Shown piece after piece: positions 11,022 through 20,821 of a stretch of DNA of 64,000 nucleotides. The stretch is from Chenopodium formosanum (lineage: Eukaryota; Streptophyta; Magnoliopsida; Caryophyllales; Amaranthaceae): contig CM044879.1 in the NCBI GenBank assembly GCA_024500155.1, positions 8,013,501 to 8,077,500 of the forward strand, written 5' to 3'. The position numbers and the translations under genes are program-made. The notes under the pieces were generated by a model that saw only the letters and a list, made by a program, of their open reading frames with translations, was not told where the DNA came from and made no database searches. The stretch's first letter is position 1. The number at the start of each line of letters is the position of its first letter.

Positions 11022-11833
11022 CTGAGACAAGTGCACAATATTCAAATTCCTTAAGTCAATGTGTGTCGATTTGATAATATGATTGCATCTCATGTCATGA
11101 TCATATTAGTCTACAAATCTTATCTTGAAAACTGAGTTAGAATTACAAAACAAATGGTTACTATATAACTCATTTGAGCACGGCCATGCATTTTCTGAAT
11201 TCTCCCTCTTCAAGGGGCCAAGACACATTCCTAGTCAATAGGTAGACTCAATCCAATCTTGTGGCAACTAAAGCTCCCACTCAATTCATGAAGTGACCGG
11301 GAAACATCCTTTATAATCCCCATTTACGGCAAGACGTTTGAATGTACCACAGTCAAAACAATCATTGAATAGAATCAGTGTTCCACTCATGTCAAAGGAA
11401 TCCACTAATATATCCGGAAGTTCTATACTTGAACTTCAAAGTAGGTCTATGGTTCGATCCTGCATCATTCATGCATATCCATGTGATTGACCGAGCCTTA
11501 TCACTATGCTCCCATAGCCCATGAAACCGAGCTATCCAATCAATCTTACATGCTAGTCCATTCATTGAAATCATTTATGTCCACTTTAATGATTTCGAAC
11601 TAGGAACTCAAATAATATGTGGATTTTGTTCACCTGTGGGGTTTCATACACCAGGTCTCTATCTGATAGATAACCTGATGAGCCCATCAATCCATAATTA
11701 TTTTGGACATTTTATTTAATATTAAAACCATAATTAAATAAGAGAAATAATAGAATTTCTGATTAAACATAATTCTGCAAATGAATGTATTACATATGTA
11801 ATTTATTTTCTCAAAACAAAATACAACTTTTAA
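11022..11833 (-). other. 3' untranslated spacer of the Copia element
   Basis: About 810 bp between the pol stop codon and the PPT. I see no gene and no domain in any frame. Many Copia elements have a shorter spacer here. Nothing recognisable is present. Confidence 0.5.
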
Positions 11834-14680
11834 TTACATCATTCGCCTCAATCCAGCTTCATTAGCATGTTTCTCATGCTTTGGAGTTGGAAGGGGTTTA
11901 GTAAGTGGATCAGCGATATTCTCATCCGTGTGAATTTTGCACATCTTGACATCTCCTCTGTCAACGATCTCTCGAATGAGGTAATACTTCCTCTCTACAT
12001 GCTTGGATTTGAAATGTGACCTAGCTTCTTTTGATTGAGCAATAGCACCATTATTGTCACAAAACAACTCGATTCCCTTTTGAGCACTTGGTACAATGTC
12101 CAGCTCAATCAGGAACTTCTTTATCCAAACTGCTTCTTTAGCTGCTTCAACAGCAGCCAAATACTCTGATTCTGTCGTAGAGTCTGCGACAGTGCTTTGC
12201 TTCGAACTCTTCCAGCTCACTGCTCCTCCATTCAGACAGAAAATGTATCCAGATTGAGATCTAAAGTCATCTCTGTCTGTTTGGAAACTCGCATCCGTAT
12301 AACCTGTGACAACCAATTCCTTTTCGCCACCATACACTAGAAACATCTCTTTAGTCCTTCTCAAGTACTTAAGGATGTTCTTGGCAGCTGTCCAGTGTGC
12401 TTCTCCTGGATTTGCCTGAAACCTGCTACACATGCTTAGAGCATATGCAACATCCGGCCTTGTACATATCATGGCATACATGATTGATCCTATTGCCGAA
12501 GCATAAGGTTTATCACTTACTCGTCTCATCTCCTCCGCCGTTTTAGGGCACTGAGATTTACTGAGAGTGATGCCATGAGACATGGGGAGAAATCCTCTCT
12601 TAGAGTCTTTCATGGAAAATCTATCAAGAACCTTATCAATATAAGTTTCTTGACTTAATCCAATCATCCTTCGAGACCTGTCTCGATGGATTTTGATCCC
12701 CAATATGTATTCGGCTTCTCCTAAGTCTTTCATGGAAAAACAACTCTTCAACCATTCTTTGACTGACTCAAGCATTGGTATGTCATTTCCCATGAGAAGT
12801 ATGTCATCTACATACAAGACTAAGAAAACTATGCTGCTCCCACTAAACTTCTTGTATACACAAGGTTCCTCTTCACTTTTGACAAAATCAAACCTTTTGA
12901 TCGCTTCATCAAAACGAAGATTCCAACTCCTGGATGCCTGCTTCAATCCATAAATGGATTTCTCAAGCTTGCATACCTTACTAGGATTTTCTGGATCTTC
13001 AAAACCCTCAGGTTGTGTCATATACACTTCCTCCTTCAAGAACTCATTCAAGAAGGCGGTTTTGACATCCATCTGCCATATCTCGTAATCGAAGAATGCG
13101 GCAATCGCTAGAAGAATCCGAATGGACTTAAGCATTGCTACTGGGGAAAAGGTTTCATCATAGTCAATACCATGAATCTGTTTGAACCCTTTTGCAACTA
13201 GTCTTGCTTTATGGATGTAGGCATTTCCATCCTTGTCTGTTTTAATCTTGTAGACCCATTTGCAACCAATGGGTTTTACCCCATTAGGCAAGTCAACTAG
13301 GGTCCACACTTTGTTTTTAGACATTGACTCCATTTCGGATTTCATGGCCTCAAGCCATTTATCTGAGTTGGGGCTCACCAAAGCTTGCTTGTAGGTTGTG
13401 GGTTCCTCATTCTCCAATAAGAAGATTTCAGAATCCTCAGTTAACAGAACATCGACAAACTGTTTGTTTCTGATTCTGTCAGACCTACGTGGGGTAGGAG
13501 CAACAGTAGAAATTTTCTCTCCAACTCCTTGAAGATTTTCGCATGAATTAGATTCAAGTGGGGCGATAGGAGTCTCGCTGGTGGAATTAGCTTGCTCCGA
13601 CGCATGATTAATCGTTTCATGCGCCCTCGCCTCTGATGTGGTGTTATCCACATCCATTTGTTGCTCGTCTCGAATTTCTTCGAGAACCACTTTACTCCCA
13701 CTTGGCTTTCTAGATAGAAATTCCTTTTCTAGAAAGACACCATTGCGAGCAACAAACACTTTGTTGTCTTCGCGATTGTAGAAGTAATACCCTTGTGTTT
13801 CTTTAGGATAGCCCACGAAGAAACACTTGTCTGATTTAGGGTGTAGTTTATCGCTTTGTAAACGTTTTACATAGGCTTCACAACCCCAAATCTTGAGATA
13901 AGACAAATTTGGAACTTTTCCTTTCCATAATTCATATGGTGTCTTCTCAACTGCTTTGGATGGGCTTCTGTTTAGTACTCTGGAAGCTGCTCCTAATGCA
14001 TATCCCCAAAAAGATATGGGAAGATCAGTAAAGCTCATCATGGACCTAACCATATCTAGTAGAGTCCTATTTCTCCTTTCTGACACTCCATTTAATTGAG
14101 GTGTCCCTGGAGGGGTTAATTGTGAAAGTATTCCACAATTAATCAGATGTTCATCAAATTCTTGGGTTAAGTATTCGCCACCACGATCAAATCGTAGTGC
14201 CTTAATTGTCTTCCCAAGTTGGTTTTGTACTTCATTCTGGAATTCTTTGAACTTTTCAAAGGCTTCCGACTTGTGCTTCATTAAGTAAATGTAACCATAT
14301 CTACTTAAATCATCAGTAAAAGTAATGAAGTAGCTAAATCCACCCCTAGCTTTTGAACTCATTGGTCCACACACATCTGTATGTATGAGCCCCAAAAGGT
14401 CACTAGCTCTTTCACTTATACCCGTAAAGGGTGACTTAGTCATTTTCCCAAGCAAGCATGACTCACAGTTTTCAAATGATTCATAATCAAAAGAAGAAAG
14501 GAGTCCATCCTTATGTAATTTCTGGATGCGCTTTTGGTTAATATGTCCAAGCCTACAATGCCATAGGTAAGTTGGGTTTGAACCATCTGTTTTCTGCTTT
14601 TTATGATCTATGTTGTAGACATGAGTTGTATATTCTAAAACATACAAACCATTAATTAACTTAGCATTAGCATATAACAT
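11834..14680 (-). CDS. Copia pol: integrase, reverse transcriptase and RNase H
   Basis: 948 codons from the first Met. The true reading frame opens upstream, near 14760, because this part belongs to a gag-pol polyprotein. Domains in order: the GAG-pre-integrase zinc motif (LWHCRLGHI with C-x2-C in NCESCLLG, about 40-76), the integrase core with HTDVCGP, LRFDRGGEY and GVSERRNRTLLD (about 93-215), reverse transcriptase starting near KWVYKIKTDKDG with WQMDVKTAFLN and the catalytic YVDD (about 470-650), and RNase H with GYTDASFQTD, SWKSSKQSTVADSTTESEY and CDNNGA (about 790-910). No internal stop is seen in this half. Together these parts copy the element RNA and insert the DNA. The frame linking it to the protease is off by one base. 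Confidence 0.93.
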   Translation of the reverse strand: MLYANAKLINGLYVLEYTTHVYNIDHKKQKTDGSNPTYLWHCRLGHINQKRIQKLHKDGLLSSFDYESFENCESCLLGKMTKSPFTGISERASDLLGLIHTDVCGPMSSKARGGFSYFITFTDDLSRYGYIYLMKHKSEAFEKFKEFQNEVQNQLGKTIKALRFDRGGEYLTQEFDEHLINCGILSQLTPPGTPQLNGVSERRNRTLLDMVRSMMSFTDLPISFWGYALGAASRVLNRSPSKAVEKTPYELWKGKVPNLSYLKIWGCEAYVKRLQSDKLHPKSDKCFFVGYPKETQGYYFYNREDNKVFVARNGVFLEKEFLSRKPSGSKVVLEEIRDEQQMDVDNTTSEARAHETINHASEQANSTSETPIAPLESNSCENLQGVGEKISTVAPTPRRSDRIRNKQFVDVLLTEDSEIFLLENEEPTTYKQALVSPNSDKWLEAMKSEMESMSKNKVWTLVDLPNGVKPIGCKWVYKIKTDKDGNAYIHKARLVAKGFKQIHGIDYDETFSPVAMLKSIRILLAIAAFFDYEIWQMDVKTAFLNEFLKEEVYMTQPEGFEDPENPSKVCKLEKSIYGLKQASRSWNLRFDEAIKRFDFVKSEEEPCVYKKFSGSSIVFLVLYVDDILLMGNDIPMLESVKEWLKSCFSMKDLGEAEYILGIKIHRDRSRRMIGLSQETYIDKVLDRFSMKDSKRGFLPMSHGITLSKSQCPKTAEEMRRVSDKPYASAIGSIMYAMICTRPDVAYALSMCSRFQANPGEAHWTAAKNILKYLRRTKEMFLVYGGEKELVVTGYTDASFQTDRDDFRSQSGYIFCLNGGAVSWKSSKQSTVADSTTESEYLAAVEAAKEAVWIKKFLIELDIVPSAQKGIELFCDNNGAIAQSKEARSHFKSKHVERKYYLIREIVDRGDVKMCKIHTDENIADPLTKPLPTPKHEKHANEAGLRRMM

Positions 14681-14739
14681 GTTTTCTTTCGAAATAAAAC
14701 AAAGTTTGTCTCTTATTTCAAATGAAAAACCTTCAGTAT

Positions 14740-15792
14740 CTAAAACTGGAACTGAAATAATTTTTTAGTAATGCTGGGAACGAAATAACAGTTATTAAGT
14801 ACTAAAATTAATCCAGAAGGTAGTCTCAAATGATAACTCCCAATAGCAAGTGCAGCAACTTTTGCTCCATTTCCTACTCGAAGTGTTACTTCTCCTGGAT
14901 CTAGCTTCCTACTTCCTTTCAAGCCCTGCACGTCATTGACGATATGAGCACCACAACCGGTATCGAATACCCAAGTGGAAGATGAAGTAAGATTAATTTC
15001 TACAACAAAAACAGCAAGTAACTCCTTACCTTCTGTTTTCACTGGTGTATAATGGGGACACCCTGGTGTATGGACTTGCCATCCACCACAATAGAAGCAC
15101 TGGCAATCTCTCCTAACCAGGTACTCCTCAGCATGGTTAAGTAAGATGTTGATCAAATTTGCTGATGATCCCTCATTATTATGAGAAAGTCTCACAATGT
15201 CAAAACCAGCATGGAGCGAGAACAAAATAATGTCACGTGCAGAATCATCATCGATCGGTTTCCCGAGGACATCCATTTGGTTGATCATATCAACCAATTC
15301 ATTAACATGGTTCCTCACAGACTGACCAGGCAAGAGTTTCTTTGCCATTATCTTACCATGAATCCGGTAAGTCTCATACCTTAAACTGTCAGCCCAGGAA
15401 TAGTAAATCTGAGGGATTGAGTTAACGATCTCTCTTACATTTGGATCGTTGACACCTCCGCTACCCAATGCCCCCATGCCACCCCTACAGATAGCACGAA
15501 GACATTGATATAAGTTGGTCACCTCATACCGTCTGAACCTATTATACCAACAGTTTGGAATAGATTCCAGTATTAGGTTCTTGACCTTTATTGCATCCAA
15601 AACTAATTTTGCATGCATTTCAGGGTCCTGACCAGGAGCACACTTGTTCTCAACGGGTACATATAGGCGAGCATCAAGCTTGAAGCTTGTGAGAACATTT
15701 CTCAATTCGCCCTCCCATTGCCTGTAGTTTCTGAGATTAAGCCTTAAATTGAGTTTCATTGGTAAATCTGTGTTGTCATATAAGTTATTCAT
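14740..15792 (-). CDS. Copia gag and protease, frame broken before pol
   Basis: 350 codons; ATG at 15792. Residues about 1-220 form the UBN2-type gag domain (ending near ILLNHAEEYLVRRD). Next is a zinc knuckle, CFYCGGWQVHTPGC, spaced C-x2-C-x5-H-x3-C, one residue off the common C-x2-C-x4-H-x4-C. The aspartic protease follows, with the active site WVFDTGCGAHIV (about 273-284). The frame runs into TAG at 14740. At the A6 run on minus (14761-14766) the sequence that continues into integrase is in the -1 frame. In intact Copia elements gag and pol are one ORF, so I read this as loss of one base. An assembly error at the homopolymer is possible. Confidence 0.85.
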   Translation of the reverse strand: MNNLYDNTDLPMKLNLRLNLRNYRQWEGELRNVLTSFKLDARLYVPVENKCAPGQDPEMHAKLVLDAIKVKNLILESIPNCWYNRFRRYEVTNLYQCLRAICRGGMGALGSGGVNDPNVREIVNSIPQIYYSWADSLRYETYRIHGKIMAKKLLPGQSVRNHVNELVDMINQMDVLGKPIDDDSARDIILFSLHAGFDIVRLSHNNEGSSANLINILLNHAEEYLVRRDCQCFYCGGWQVHTPGCPHYTPVKTEGKELLAVFVVEINLTSSSTWVFDTGCGAHIVNDVQGLKGSRKLDPGEVTLRVGNGAKVAALAIGSYHLRLPSGLILVLNNCYFVPSITKKLFQFQF

Positions 15793-17909
15793 CTACAAAC
15801 AAAAACAAAACGAGGCAAAATTCAATAATTATGTTTAATAAATTTAAAGTACCATAAGTAATTTAGAATTTATTGGTAACTTTAAAGCATTTTATTCAAT
15901 TTTAAATTGACCCCTATCGAATAAAATGATTCCAAGATCCTTTATTTGTGCAATAATTAACCAGAGTGAAGCTCCGCATCAACCATTACATTTTCAAGGT
16001 GAGTAAACTCTTTACTGATTACAACTCTTGTAATTCTTGGTTGAATAATTAACCATCGCATGTTTAATTATTACTCTTAGCTTCAAGGTTCTAAACGATT
16101 TAGGTAACCTTGTTGAATATAACCAATTAAAAGTGTAGTTATGCAGTTCTACCCCCACTTCCCCAAGATATATTATGATGCTCTGCTGAGTGCTGACCCA
16201 CTACAAACGATCAAGGTTTTCATCGGGTTTTTAATTGGAAAAGCTGCATCAATATTTCTGGGATCTAGATTTATTATGTTGTGATTTAATAGTGAACTCT
16301 AACGCATCATCAAGCAACATAAATAAACCTAAACATGCATGATCTACTAATGCAATAAAACATGACATAGTATGGCCCCTTAATCCTAAGAAAACTAATG
16401 AAGTAAAATGCTCCCACTTGAACCTTCATGGATCTCATCCATCTTGTTTCATTGGGCCTTCACTTCATTGGTTTTGGATCAACTGCAACCTGTAATTTTT
16501 TATTCTATTCTACTACTACTTAAATAAAATAAAATAAATTACAAAAATACTCAACGGTACGCAGACCGTATTTAGATTACAAAAATACTTCACGATGCGC
16601 AGATCGTATTTTAGAATCTATGGGCCATACTAGTCTATATATAGCAATAAACAATATCATATATTATAAAGTGCCATATAATAAATCACTCATCATGCTT
16701 TCCTAAACTACAACATCGAATGTCTATAATAAAGGAAACATGGCTATAAATATCTCATATTTTAATTAATTACTGTAATTAGATAATATTATATATTAAT
16801 CATGACCAATTATATAATATCATATATTTTAATTTAGGTATGAGATAGAATCAAATCTTATTTGATAATATGGAATATAAATCATATTTATTTTCCATGA
16901 TTATCCTAACTAATTTAGGAATTCTATCCTAATTACTTGCCAATCACATATTTTAAATCAATTATTATCCATAAATAATTATGAGATAATCATATTATTT
17001 AATCAATTATTATCCTTATAGAATCTTTTGCTCCATAATTATCCAAACTTAACAAAAATAACAACTTTAATTTTGTTAATTATCTTTTCAAAAATTAAAC
17101 TTATCGTTTAAAAATTTGAAATCTGATTTTATCTAAAATAAAATAAATTTTTTTTTTTTTTATGAAGAACCACGTCAGCCACCGTGGTGTGGCCAGCCGG
17201 AGCCGGCCACGGTGGCTGCTGCCCCTGCAGTAACGCAGGAACAGCAGCAGCAGCAGCACACGCAAGGCTGCGGCACTGCTGCGCTGCTCCTTGCTGCCTG
17301 ACCCAGCCCCGCCCCCTCCCTCCTGGACCACCAGCAGTGGCACCACCGTGGCAGCGCCACCCAGCCGCGGTGCTGCTGCTGTTTCCCCCTTTTTTTTTTT
17401 AAAAAAATATTTTAATTAATCAAAACAACTCTTGAAAAAATTAATTAAAACTTAATGTGGTCCATTTAATTCCAAAATTAAATCATATTCAATTTTGAAA
17501 TTAGGGTTCTTGATGAAATTAATCCCCAATTTAATTTAACACTTAAATTAAATAATTTGACCATGAAAAATTCATAATTTTAACATGTAATCAAATAGAT
17601 TAAATTCCTTAAACATATTACAATCGAATTAAATCAAAATTTAAACACAAATTTCACAAATTAGGGTTTAAATTTCGAAAATTTCGAAATTAGGGTTTTA
17701 GGGGTTCGAATTTCGATTTTTATTAGGGCAAATTCGGATCAAATTTATGGTTAATATGGAGCAAATTAAACACCTTTAATGATTCTATATTGTTAAATCA
17801 CATTTAATATAACAATTGACTCATAATTAAATATTCTCCCTCCTAATAGAATTAAAATTGTGGATTATCAAAGAATTATTACTCAATATATGTAGATGCA
17901 AGAGGCTAA
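15793..17909 (-). other. long 5' leader of the Copia element with a GC-rich insert
   Basis: About 2.1 kb between the PBS and the gag ATG, long for a Copia element. Mostly AT-rich, without ORFs of note. It holds a sharply different GC-rich block at 17165-17390, described separately. Confidence 0.6.
17165..17390 (-). other. GC-rich block in the Copia leader, possible captured fragment
   Basis: About 225 bp rich in CAGCAG/CTGCTG and GGTGG motifs between AT-rich flanks. On plus a T run precedes it (17149-17161) and a T run then A run follows it (17391-17407). The minus frame from 17346 is open for 81 codons and reads through the block (LRVLLLLLFLRYCRGSSHRG), but I recognise no protein. CACGGTGG and its complement appear near both ends, so it may fold into a hairpin. 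It could be a captured host fragment or a structured packaging element. Confidence 0.45.
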
Positions 17910-17918
17910 CTGATACCA
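17910..17918 (-). other. primer binding site, complementary to initiator Met tRNA
   Basis: On minus TGGTATCAG lies one base inside the 5' LTR. It is the standard PBS of plant Copia elements, pairing with the 3' end of initiator tRNA-Met. Confidence 0.88.
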
Positions 17919-17919
17919 C

Positions 17920-18693
17920 TGTAGGAGATTATAGGTACTAAACGCGGAATTTACATGAATCATATTCACATAGCACCAAACCAAGGATCTCATGCATAAC
18001 ACATAAAGAAGTAAGAATTATACCTTTGAAGCGTGATTCCACTAGTGATCGAGCAAGAATAAGGGAGACAAAGAACCCCACGTGTGATTCCTCTACTTAG
18101 TCCACGAGCACGGATTAAACCTCCACTAATGCTAGTTAGTTGTGACCGAACGCTTCAATCAATCTTCAACGGAGATTAGAGTCACGAGCACACCGCAACA
18201 CCACCCACGCACCACCACACGCACCACCAATGGAGGGGAGACGCACGGATCTAGGGAGGAGGAGAGGAGGGCCGAAAGTGAGAGAGAGAATTAGGGTTTG
18301 GGATCTCTTGGTTGCTTGTCTGACAATTTCACAGTGTGTCAAATTGTTATGTCATGCAACCCTAGGTATGGTTTATATTTATAGATCATATCTAGAAATA
18401 AAACCATGTCCAAATCCTAATTGAACTCTACTTACATTCCAAGCCCAAACATAAGATGTGTCATATACTCATGAGGCCCAATAATGGGCCTTCAACTTGT
18501 TTAACCCAATACTCTAGTGTGTGACCTTGTAGGATCCATCCTATAAGGCTTTGGACCATTTGACAAGCCCAAAGTCCAATTGTCAAATCTAGCAACAGAC
18601 ATTGGCAACCTTATAGTATGAACTTATTATCTCCATAACTGTGATCCTATGATATATCTAGTAATTGCACTTATCGAAGACATAACTCCTTCA
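17920..18693 (-). repeat. 5' LTR of the Copia element
   Basis: 774 bp with TG...CA termini on minus, matching the 3' LTR except for T at 18163. A TATA box is inside it at 18376-18383. If that is used, U3 is about 310 bp and R plus U5 about 430 bp. Confidence 0.95.
18376..18383 (-). promoter_or_regulatory. TATA box in the 5' LTR
   Basis: TATAAATA on minus, in a good position to drive element RNA. The same motif is in the other LTR, from which readthrough toward 10235 and beyond is conceivable. Confidence 0.5.
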
Positions 18694-18976
18694 TGCTCAT
18701 GCTCTTACACATCACCCTATTAATATTTATTATGTTTTGGTTAAATGAATAATTATGGGTACTAATTACAATTATACTTTTATTTAATTTAATACAATTA
18801 TTAAATATTCATTCATAATATTGAAATTTAATCGCTAATTAATTATAAATTTAATACAACATAAAATTTAATTAGCGTACGAATACATTTAATACTACAA
18901 ACAAATAACGAACCTAGATTTTAAACGTACGATTGATACTCTATTAAATTGTCATCTTACGACAAATTTATTTTTT

Positions 18977-20347
18977 TTACTCATTAATAGAACCATATTT
19001 TTGCAAAATGTGTTCAACTAAATCCGCTTTTAATTGAACATGAGTGTCTCTATCACGTAGTGACATTCTTCTGTGGACGTACGTGTCGAAATCAATGTTT
19101 GGCGGTCGGCCAACATTGAATTCAAAAGGCTCGTTGTTGTTAACTGTAGCACTTGTAGTGGGTCTTGTAATTTGCGGGCGATCTTGTTCATAGTACCTTC
19201 TTAAAACTTCGGCCCGAGCATAGTTGTGTCGTTCATCTTCGACAATCATGTTGTGCATAATGATACAAGCTTTCATTATGTCACACAATATGTCTTCGTT
19301 AAACGCAAAGGAGGGTTGTCGTAGAATGGCAAACCTAGCCTGTAAAACCCCAAAAGCCCGTTCAACGTCCTTTCGAGCTGCAGCTTGTTTATCAGCAAAT
19401 AATTTATCCTTTTGAAGTTGTGGAAGTGTTATACCTTGAATAAAAGTAGCCCATTTTGGGTAAATGCCATCTGCTAAGTAATAGCCCAAGTTGTACTCAT
19501 GGTCGTTCACGGTGAAATGAATTGGAGGTGCCCGACCATGAAGAACATCATCAAAGACCGGAGATCGGTAAAGGACATTAAGATCATTACAAGATCCCGA
19601 AATCCCAAAGAATGCATGCCAAATCCATAAATCTTGATCTGCAACGGCCTCCAGAATGAGGGTTGCATTTTTATTACGGCCTGCGTATTGCGCTTTCCAA
19701 GCCATAGGACAATTCTTCCACTCCTAATGCATGCAGTCAATGCTACCTATCATACCGGGAAAACCTCGCATTTCATTTTGATGCAAGATTCTCCTTAAAT
19801 CTTCGTCGGTGGGACTTTTGAGATATTCAGCTTCAAAATGTGTAATAACCCCTTGACAAAAATGTTGCAAAGCCAATCTGGAGGTAGTTTCGCCAATGCG
19901 CAGATACTCATCCACCGCATCTGGACAGGTACCGTACGCCAACATTCTAATCGCAGCGGTGCATTTCTGCAACGGTGATAATACAAGCCTTCCAGCTGCA
20001 TTCCTACGCTGCTGGAAGAATTGATCCCCCTCGACCACCTTGTTTATAATCCTACAAAACAAAGGTCGTTGCATTCGAAATCTACGCCGGAATTGTTTGT
20101 CGCTATAAACTGGATTACTTGCAAAGTAATCATTAAATAATTGAACATGCCCCTTTTCCCTATCTCTTCTATCTGTATCCCCTCTACGCTCTGGAACACA
20201 TTCAACATCGGATACGGGTTGGGGTTGTGTTTGGTTGTTATACAACAAAGTTGGTAGATGGGTTGTGACAAATTCGTCAACTAAATGATCAAATTCAACG
20301 TATTGATCAGAATCAGACGAGCTGGAGGTTGAGCTAATGGAATACAT
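18977..20347 (-). pseudogene. outer PIF/Harbinger DDE transposase with one in-frame stop
   Basis: The reading frame spans 457 codons including the final stop and is broken only by TAG at 19724-19726, codon 208. The homologous codon in the inner transposase is Trp in DCMHWEW, so a single TGG to TAG change explains it. Otherwise the family features are present: FRRRFRMQRPLF, SPLQKCTAAIRMLAYGT, Asp204 in GSIDCMH, then after the stop Asp255 in GSCNDLNVL and Glu329 in RKDVERAFGVLQARF. The end is LVEHILQKYGSINE. It is clearly related to, but well diverged from, the inner copy. The stop falls between the first and second catalytic Asp, so both possible fragments are inactive. Confidence 0.92.
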
Positions 20348-20424
20348 TGTGTTTGCTGGTTCCTTGGGTGTTTGGATATTTTTTAGGAGTTAGATTATAT
20401 TTGCGTAAGATGGTATCACTATCA

Positions 20425-20545
20425 TTTATAAGCATGAAAACTCAATGACAAGTCCAAAATATGAATGACAATTCCATGACTGATGAAACATGATTGACAA
20501 TTCAATGAGTGATGAAACATGATTGACAATTCAATGACACTTAAG
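20425..20545 (-). promoter_or_regulatory. promoter of the outer transposase with tandem ATTGACAATTCAATGA repeats
   Basis: On minus a TATAAA lies at 20425-20430, about 80 bp before the ATG. Just upstream, on plus, the unit ATGATTGACAATTCAATGA and variants occur about three times at 20463-20540, alternating with GTGATGAAAC. The inner element also has repeats in the same place, but with another sequence. Confidence 0.45.
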
Positions 20546-20821
20546 ATAGTAAGACAGAAAAGAATCTTGACTATTCAAAATACAATTATACAACTGACAT
20601 GAAATACATATGACTACTCAATGTCTAATAAGACAAGGGACATCAATACAACTCATAAAAATTAAACTAATTAAAGATTAACTAAGTAAAGAAAGCTAAC
20701 CTCAAAATAGTACTAATTAAAATTGAACAAAATAAAGATATACTAATTAAAGATAAAATAATGAAACAAATCTAACCAAATAATACAACTAATTAAAAAT
20801 GAACTAATTAAGGAAATACAG

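Larger units (their letters stand above)
10235..18693 (-). mobile_element. Ty1/Copia LTR retrotransposon, very recent insertion
   Basis: 8459 bp, flanked by TGCTC at 10230-10234 and 18694-18698 (a 5-bp target duplication). Both LTRs are 774 bp, and by eye they differ only at 10478 (C) versus 18163 (T). The element lies on minus: 5' LTR 17920-18693, PBS 17910-17918, leader, gag-protease 14740-15792, integrase-RT-RNase H 11834-14680, PPT at 11009, 3' LTR 10235-11008. Integrase before RT makes it Copia. One difference in 774 sites is about 0.13 percent divergence, so the insertion is young. A one-base frame break separates gag-protease from pol. Confidence 0.95.
6577..18704 (+). mobile_element. 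inner PIF/Harbinger element, inserted in the outer one and split by a Copia element
   Basis: The 5' TIR is GAGCATGTACAACGGTGAG (6577-6595). The 3' TIR is in two pieces because Copia landed in it: 10222-10234 and 18699-18704, together complementary to GAGCATGAGCATTGGTGAG. That is 15 of 19 matches with the 5' TIR. TTA flanks both ends (6574-6576 and 18705-18707). Without the Copia the element is about 3.66 kb and carries a Myb/SANT-like ORF and an intact transposase ORF, both on plus. It is oriented opposite to the outer element. Confidence 0.88.

Noticed and set aside
11448..11462. tRNA gene suggested by GGTTCGATCC
   Set aside because: No box A or cloverleaf around it; it lies in the Copia 3' spacer.
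14755..14772. Programmed -1 frameshift at the A6 run between gag-protease and pol
   Set aside because: In the gag frame the site reads ACT AAA AAA TTA, which is not a good X-XXY-YYZ slippery heptamer, and Copia elements normally use one ORF. A lost base or assembly error fits better.
17184..17402. 72-codon plus-strand ORF in the GC-rich Copia block
   Set aside because: No recognisable protein; overlaps two minus frames in the same GC-rich DNA, where stops are rare.
18230..18424. 64-codon ORF in each LTR (also at 10545-10739) as a real gene
   Set aside because: It is in both LTRs only because LTRs are copies, runs against element orientation and has no known domain.
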